Below, piece by piece: positions 58,146 through 64,000 of a DNA stretch of 64,000 nucleotides. Source of the DNA: Nocardioides sp. dk884 (lineage in GTDB: Bacteria; Actinomycetota; Actinomycetes; Propionibacteriales; Nocardioidaceae); the NCBI RefSeq assembly GCF_009557055.1, contig NZ_CP045649.1, forward strand, positions 1,153,501-1,217,500, in the 5' to 3' direction. The translations under genes were made by a program, and so were the position numbers. Every line of letters begins with the position of its first letter. Positions within the stretch are counted from its first letter, which is position 1. The notes below the pieces were generated by a model that saw only the letters and a list, made by a program, of their open reading frames with translations, searched no databases and was not told the DNA's origin.

Positions 58146-58225
58146 GAGAAAGGGGTTGGCTGAGACTGGAAGGTAAAGACTTCAGGGACGAGGCAGGGGC
58201 GTCGGCCGTGCTCTCGACAAGCTCG

Positions 58226-58338
58226 CCGACGGGGCAGCGCTCGACGGACGGAATGCCGTTGGTCGAGCAGCGAGCGCCAGCGAGCGGCTATCGAGACTCC
58301 GCTCTTGGTTCGCCAGACTCCTCGACCCACGGGGCGGC
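58226..58338. repeat. 113-bp direct repeat, copy A
   Basis: Identical to 58458-58570 (offset 232). It contains CAGCGAGCGCCAGCGAGC and GGTCGAGC/CTATCGAGACT units typical of dispersed GTCGAGAC-type repeats in this lineage. No gene is seen in 58146-58630. Confidence 0.85.
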
Positions 58339-58457
58339 GGTGATCTCGACGGGCTCGACCGGCGGAGGGGCGTCGTACCCCTGCCGCTGGTCTCGACAAG
58401 CTCGACCAACGGGACAGCGCTCGACCGACGGGGTGGCCGTGATCTCGACAAGCTCGA

Positions 58458-58570
58458 CCGACGGGGCAGCGCTCGACGGACGGAATGCCGTTGGTCGAGC
58501 AGCGAGCGCCAGCGAGCGGCTATCGAGACTCCGCTCTTGGTTCGCCAGACTCCTCGACCCACGGGGCGGC
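58458..58570. repeat. 113-bp direct repeat, copy B
   Basis: Second identical copy. Between the copies, CTCGACAAGCTCGACC-like units recur near 58212, 58393 and 58443, so the whole 58.2-58.6 kb spacer is a nested repeat. Confidence 0.85.
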
Positions 58571-58630
58571 CGTGCTCTCGACGACCTCGACCGACGGCTG
58601 CCGCCCGACCGGCGGCAGCCACCGACCCGC

Positions 58631-60067
<1,437 letters not shown>

Positions 60068-60073
60068 GACTCG

Positions 60074-60079
60074 ACTGTA
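60074..60079 (-). promoter_or_regulatory. -10 hexamer TACAGT of pepP
   Basis: TACAGT on the minus strand, 6 nt before the GTG at 60067; leaderless geometry, divergent from the prsW promoter. Confidence 0.5.
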
Positions 60080-60113
60080 CGCCCGCGACCGGGGGTCTAC
60101 GGCGGTTGGCCGA

Positions 60114-60119
60114 TAGGCT
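60114..60119 (+). promoter_or_regulatory. -10 hexamer TAGGCT of the PrsW gene
   Basis: TAGGCT 7 nt before the GTG at 60127; this supports the GTG start. Confidence 0.5.
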
Positions 60120-60126
60120 GCGGCCC

Positions 60127-61248
60127 GTGCAGGGAGCCCGTCGAGACAGCGTCGCCTTCACGGTCCTCGTGGCCGTGCTGGTCGCCATCGGCGCACTCGC
60201 CATGCTGCTGCTCATCGCCTTCTCCGGTGCGCCGGGCACGCTGGCCCTGGCGACGGTCCTGGCCGCGCTGCCGGTCGTCCCGCTGGTGATGTGCTACCTG
60301 TGGCTGGACCGCTACGAGCCCGAGCCGCGGGGGCTGCTCGTCGCGGCGCTGCTGTGGGGCGGCTTCGTCGCCACCGCCGCGGCGATCCTGCTCTCCGGGG
60401 TCGGGGGACTGGTGGGCGGCCTCAGCGAGGCCGAGAACCTGGCGGTCCTGGCTCCGGTGACCGAGGAGGCCTGCAAGGGCCTGTTCCTGGTGCTGTTGCT
60501 GTGGTGGCGCCGCGCCGAGCTCGACGGCATCCTCGACGGCATCGTCTATGCCGGCATGGTCGGCATCGGCTTCGCCTTCACCGAGAACATCCTCTACCTC
60601 GCCGCGGCGTACAACGGGACCGACGGCCTCGGCCCCGGCGGCACCGAGGCGCTGACCGCGACGTTCGTCGTGCGGTGCCTGTTCAGCCCCTTCGCCCACC
60701 CGCTGTTCACGACCTTCATCGGCATCGGGGTCGGGATCGCCGTGGGCGCCCGCACCCCGGCGCTGCGCGTGGCGGCGCCGCTGGCCGGCTACGTGCTGGC
60801 GGTGCTCGCGCACGGGCTGTGGAACGCCTCCACCGTCTTCGGGATCGGTCCGTTCATGCTGGTCTACGTCGTGCTCGGCGTCCCGGCACTGCTCGGTCTC
60901 GCCGCGCTGGCGATCTGGGCGCGCAGCTCCGAGCGCCGGATGCTCGCCGCGTCGCTGGGAGACGCCGCGCAGCGCGGGCTGATCCCCGCGACGGACATCG
61001 GCTGGGTCGTCGACCTCGGCGCTCGTCGCCGGGCCCGTGCCTACGCTCGTGCGTACGGCGGGCCGCAGGTCGAGCGCGCGATGCGTGACTACCAGCAGGC
61101 CGCGATCGAGCTCGGCTTCCTGCACCACCGTTACCTGCGCGGCACACCGCCGCCGGACTTCGCCCAGCGAGGTCAGCACTACGTTGCGAGAATCGGCGCC
61201 GTGCGCCCGTTCATCGCCTTTCCCGGACAGGTGGTACCGACCCGATGA
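60127..61248 (+). CDS. PrsW-family intramembrane metalloprotease
   Basis: A 373-residue membrane protease with about eight helices. Family motifs: APVTEEACKGLFL (EExxK), GIGFAFTENILYL (FxxxEN), FSPFAHPLFTTFIGIGVG (HxxxT) and LAHGLWNAS. PrsW proteins cut anti-sigma factors or peptides in the membrane. A cytosolic Arg-rich C-terminal domain of about 100 residues follows. The stop overlaps the GTPase gene by 4 nt, so the two are co-translated. Confidence 0.88.
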   Translation: MQGARRDSVAFTVLVAVLVAIGALAMLLLIAFSGAPGTLALATVLAALPVVPLVMCYLWLDRYEPEPRGLLVAALLWGGFVATAAAILLSGVGGLVGGLSEAENLAVLAPVTEEACKGLFLVLLLWWRRAELDGILDGIVYAGMVGIGFAFTENILYLAAAYNGTDGLGPGGTEALTATFVVRCLFSPFAHPLFTTFIGIGVGIAVGARTPALRVAAPLAGYVLAVLAHGLWNASTVFGIGPFMLVYVVLGVPALLGLAALAIWARSSERRMLAASLGDAAQRGLIPATDIGWVVDLGARRRARAYARAYGGPQVERAMRDYQQAAIELGFLHHRYLRGTPPPDFAQRGQHYVARIGAVRPFIAFPGQVVPTR

Positions 61249-62984
61249 CCCCCTCCTCGCCCTCTCCCTGGCTCGACGAGAGCTCCACCGAGGGCGTTCG
61301 CATGGTGACCGCGCTCGTGCGCCTGCGCGGCGCTCTCCAGGCGGCGGTGCTGCCGCTCGACCTCGCCGGTGTCGAGGGACCCCGTGCGGTCCGCAGCGAG
61401 CTCGTCGACCAGCTCGAGGACTACGTCATCCCGCGGATGACCACGCTCGAGGCGCCGATGCTCGTCGTCGTGGGCGGCTCGACCGGAGCGGGCAAGTCGA
61501 CGCTGGTCAACTCGCTGGTCGGGCGGCGCGTCAGCGAGCCCGGCGTGCTGCGTCCGACCACCCGGTCCGCGGTGCTGGTCCACCACCCCGACGACGCCGA
61601 GTGGTTCGGCCAGGACCGGCTGCTGCCCGACCTGCGCCGGGTCGAGGCCCCCACCAAGGACCACGGCGCGCTGCAGCTCGTCGCCGATGCGAGCGTGCCT
61701 CCGGGCATCGCGATCATCGATGCGCCCGACGTCGACTCGATCGAGAAGTCCAACCGCGAGCTGGCGACCCAGCTGCTGGCCGCGGCCGACATGTGGCTCT
61801 TCGTCACCTCCGCTGCGCGGTACGCCGACCAGGTCCCGTGGGAGCACCTCAAGCAGGCGGCCGCGCGCTCGATCGCGGTGGCCATCGTGCTCGACCGCAC
61901 GGCGCCCGACGCGGTGCCGACCGTCTCGACCCACCTGGCGCGGATGCTCGCCTCGCGCGGGCTCAAGGACTCCCCGCTGTTCGTCGTCCACGAGCGCGAG
62001 GTCGACGAGGACGGGCTGCTGCCGGCCGCCGCCGTCGCCGACATCCGCGGCTGGCTGGACTCCCTGGCACGCGACGTCGACGCCCGGGGCGGCGTGGTGC
62101 GCCAGACGATGGAGGGCACCGTCCGCGCGCTCACCCGCCAGCTCCACCCCGTCGCCGACGCGGTCGCCCAGCAGGCGACGGCCGTCGCACAGCTGCGCGA
62201 GGCCGCCAGCACGGCGTACGACCAGGCGGCGGGGGAGCTCCTCGCCGCCGCCGGTGACGGCACGCTGCTGCGCGGCGACCTGCTGGCGCGCTGGGAGGAG
62301 TTCGTCGGCACCGGAGAGCTGCTGCGCACCCTCGAGGACAAGGTCGGTTGGCTGCGCGAGCGGCTGGTCAGCACGGTGAAGGGCAAGCCTCAGCAGGCCG
62401 AGCAGGTCAGCGAGGCCGTCGAGTCCGCGCTGGAGAGCCTCGTGCTCGCCCATGCCGAGCTCGCCGCCGGCCGAGCGGCCCAGGCGTGGTCGGCGCACCC
62501 CGCCGGCACGGGCCTGCTTGCCACCGAGGAGGGCGCCGCCCTGACCCGGCCCTCCGCCGAGCTGCGTCGCGCCTGCGAGCGCGCCGTGCGCGACTGGCAG
62601 GGCGAGGTCACCGAGCTGGTCCGCGCCGAGGGCGCCGACAAGCGCACCTCGGCGCGGTTCCTGGTCTACGGCGTACCGGGCCTCTCCGTGGCGCTGATGG
62701 TGCTCACCCTCGACGACGGCTCGACGCCGTCCGCCGGGCTGGGTCGGCGCCTGCTCGAGGCGGTGTTCGGCGCCCCGACCGTCGCGACGCTCGAGCGGCG
62801 CTCCCGCGAGGGGCTGACCCCGCGGCTGCGTGCGCTGCTGGACGCCGAGGGGCTGCGCTGGCAGCAGCACCTCGACTCCCTCGGCGTGACGACCGACGCG
62901 GCCGAGCAGCTGCGCCACGCCACGCGCCGCGTCGACGACGTCCGCTTCGGCCCCGCCCCGCGGGCCGGTGAGGTCGGGGACTGA
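61245..62984 (+). CDS. Dynamin-like GTPase
   Basis: A 579-residue protein. G1 GGSTGAGKSTLVNSLVG, a switch RPTTRSAVLV, and G3-like IIDAPDVDSIE (APD in place of DxxG) are visible. G4 should be NKxD but reads VLDRTAPDA, so nucleotide specificity may be altered. A long helical region follows (about 290-450, rich in Ala/Glu/Arg), with a hydrophobic patch (VYGVPGLSVALMVLTL) near 490 that may touch membrane. Paired with a second GTPase downstream. Confidence 0.82.
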   Translation: MTPSSPSPWLDESSTEGVRMVTALVRLRGALQAAVLPLDLAGVEGPRAVRSELVDQLEDYVIPRMTTLEAPMLVVVGGSTGAGKSTLVNSLVGRRVSEPGVLRPTTRSAVLVHHPDDAEWFGQDRLLPDLRRVEAPTKDHGALQLVADASVPPGIAIIDAPDVDSIEKSNRELATQLLAAADMWLFVTSAARYADQVPWEHLKQAAARSIAVAIVLDRTAPDAVPTVSTHLARMLASRGLKDSPLFVVHEREVDEDGLLPAAAVADIRGWLDSLARDVDARGGVVRQTMEGTVRALTRQLHPVADAVAQQATAVAQLREAASTAYDQAAGELLAAAGDGTLLRGDLLARWEEFVGTGELLRTLEDKVGWLRERLVSTVKGKPQQAEQVSEAVESALESLVLAHAELAAGRAAQAWSAHPAGTGLLATEEGAALTRPSAELRRACERAVRDWQGEVTELVRAEGADKRTSARFLVYGVPGLSVALMVLTLDDGSTPSAGLGRRLLEAVFGAPTVATLERRSREGLTPRLRALLDAEGLRWQQHLDSLGVTTDAAEQLRHATRRVDDVRFGPAPRAGEVGD

Positions 62985-63091
62985 CCCGTTGGCGAGCCGG
63001 GTGAACCCCTAGGCTTGATCTTGGGACCGCGCGTACGCCGGTCCTTCCACCCCTGGGCTCGCGCCCGTGCAGCAAGACAGAGTTGGAGAAG

Positions 63092-64000
63092 ATGACGTCG
63101 TCGTTGGACGAGCCCCAGGACCGGGCTGAGGAGCGGGTCGCGTCGGCACCTTCGATCGGGTCCGGCACCGCCGCCAGGATCGCCGGCCTCGAGGCCGCTG
63201 CCACCGCGGCCGAGGGACGGCTCGACCCGACACTGGTCGCCGACGCGCACGCCGTGGTCGCCCACGCCGCCGAGCGCACCCGACTGTCGGCCGACCACAC
63301 GGTCGTGGCCATCGCGGGCGCGACCGGCTCCGGCAAGTCCTCGACGTTCAACGCGCTGACCGGGCTGGAGCTCTCCGCGGTCGGCGTGCGTCGTCCCACC
63401 ACGTCCTGGGCCACCGCCTGCGTGTGGGGCAGCGAGGGCGCCTCGGAGCTGCTGTCCTGGCTGGGCATCCCCGAGCGCCACCAGACCACCCGCGACTCGA
63501 TGCTCGACACGAGGCGCGAGGACCACAGCCTCGACGGCGTCGTCCTGCTCGACCTGCCCGACCACGACTCCACCGAGGTCAGCCACCACCTCGAGGTCGA
63601 CCGTCTCGTCTCCCACGCCGACCTGCTGGTGTGGGTCCTGGACCCGCAGAAGTACGCCGACGCCGCGATCCACGACCGCTACCTCGAGCCGCTGCGCACC
63701 CACGACGAGGTCATGCTCGTGGTGCTCAACCACATCGACGTGGTGCCCGAGGAGCGGCGTGAGTCGCTCGTCGCCGACGTGCGCCGTCTGCTCGACGACG
63801 ACGGGCTCCAGCGGGTCCCGATCGTGCCGGTCAGCGCGCGCCAGGGCATCGGCATCGACGAGCTGCGCGCGGAGATCCGCCGCCGCGTCGAGGGCAAGCA
63901 GGCCACCCGCTCCCGCATCGAGGCCGACGTCGCGGCGATGGCCCAGCGGCTCGAGGCCGTGAGCGGCGACGCCGAGCCCGCCGCCCTCCCGCCGTCGCGG
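63092..64000 (+). CDS. Second dynamin-like/YfjP-type GTPase, 3' truncated
   Basis: The frame from ATG 63092 (MTSSLDEPQDRAEE) is open for 303 codons to the window end. G1 GATGSGKSSTFNALTG, RPTTSWATACVWG, G3 LLDLPDHDST and G4 LNHIDVVPEE are clear, then VSARQGIGIDELRAEI (G5). TTGGAGAAG precedes the ATG. It lies 107 bp after the first GTPase. Two neighbouring GTPases of this kind probably form a hetero-complex. Confidence 0.85.
   Translation, partial: MTSSLDEPQDRAEERVASAPSIGSGTAARIAGLEAAATAAEGRLDPTLVADAHAVVAHAAERTRLSADHTVVAIAGATGSGKSSTFNALTGLELSAVGVRRPTTSWATACVWGSEGASELLSWLGIPERHQTTRDSMLDTRREDHSLDGVVLLDLPDHDSTEVSHHLEVDRLVSHADLLVWVLDPQKYADAAIHDRYLEPLRTHDEVMLVVLNHIDVVPEERRESLVADVRRLLDDDGLQRVPIVPVSARQGIGIDELRAEIRRRVEGKQATRSRIEADVAAMAQRLEAVSGDAEPAALPPSR

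Noticed and set aside
58146..58630. Remnant insertion sequence
   Set aside because: No transposase frame or terminal inverted repeats were found; the content is short repeat words.

Overview
The window is about 72% G+C, densely packed, and reads as the chromosome of a high-GC actinobacterium. A Nocardioides-like member of the Propionibacteriales is my best guess. The evidence is DUF222/HNH genes, a mycobacterial-type LexA box, F420-type PPOX enzymes, a GTP-dependent PEP carboxykinase, LysG/LysE, and many genes whose -10 hexamer lies 6-7 nt before the start codon (leaderless mRNAs). The taxonomic call is inference; no rRNA gene is present.

Layout. 1-6.7 kb: a DUF222/HNH gene cut by the window edge, small enzymes (VOC, Mug-like glycosylase, SRPBCC), a Tat-exported DUF1501/DUF1800 pair and an F420-type oxidoreductase. 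6.7-8.7 kb: aldo/keto reductase and zinc alcohol dehydrogenase. 8.8-11.7 kb: a persulfide/sulfide operon (rhodanese, MBL-rhodanese fusion, TauE exporter) divergent from a CstR-like repressor, with two GC-rich operators between them. 11.8-16.7 kb: SMP-30 lactonase, YjbR protein, the LysE exporter with its LysG regulator, and an orphan methyltransferase plus 2OG-oxygenase pair. 16.7-27.7 kb: a propane monooxygenase locus (mimR, prmABCD, amidohydrolase, DUF59 protein, alcohol dehydrogenase, dedicated GroEL) with structured spacers. 27.8-31.0 kb: a DtxR-feoA-feoB iron operon in which FeoB is split into two proteins. 31.8-41.6 kb: a selenocysteine island with selC-selA-selB on the minus strand and selD-fdhA-fdhB-nrfD on the plus strand. 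fdhA has an in-frame TGA followed by a SECIS hairpin.

41.6-47.4 kb: membrane proteins, an ArsR-type regulator with a clear operator, pckG with a strong terminator, and an HxlR regulator divergent from a methyltransferase. 47.4-52.8 kb: a five-gene peptide-type ABC importer with every junction overlapping. 53-56.6 kb: a GH2 glycosidase, an MFS transporter and a cyclophilin-fold protein. 56.8-58.6 kb: a LexA-controlled DUF222/HNH gene and a repeat-rich spacer. 58.6-64 kb: aminopeptidase P, a PrsW protease and two dynamin-like GTPases, the last cut by the window end.

How the parts work together. The prm locus should oxidise propane to 2-propanol and then acetone, with GroEL folding the hydroxylase. 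The sel/fdh island carries every Sec-specific factor needed to make its own Sec formate dehydrogenase, which would give the cell formate as an electron donor. The Cst-like operon would oxidise persulfides and export the sulfite-type products. All functions are assigned by reading motifs and synteny; no database search was run.
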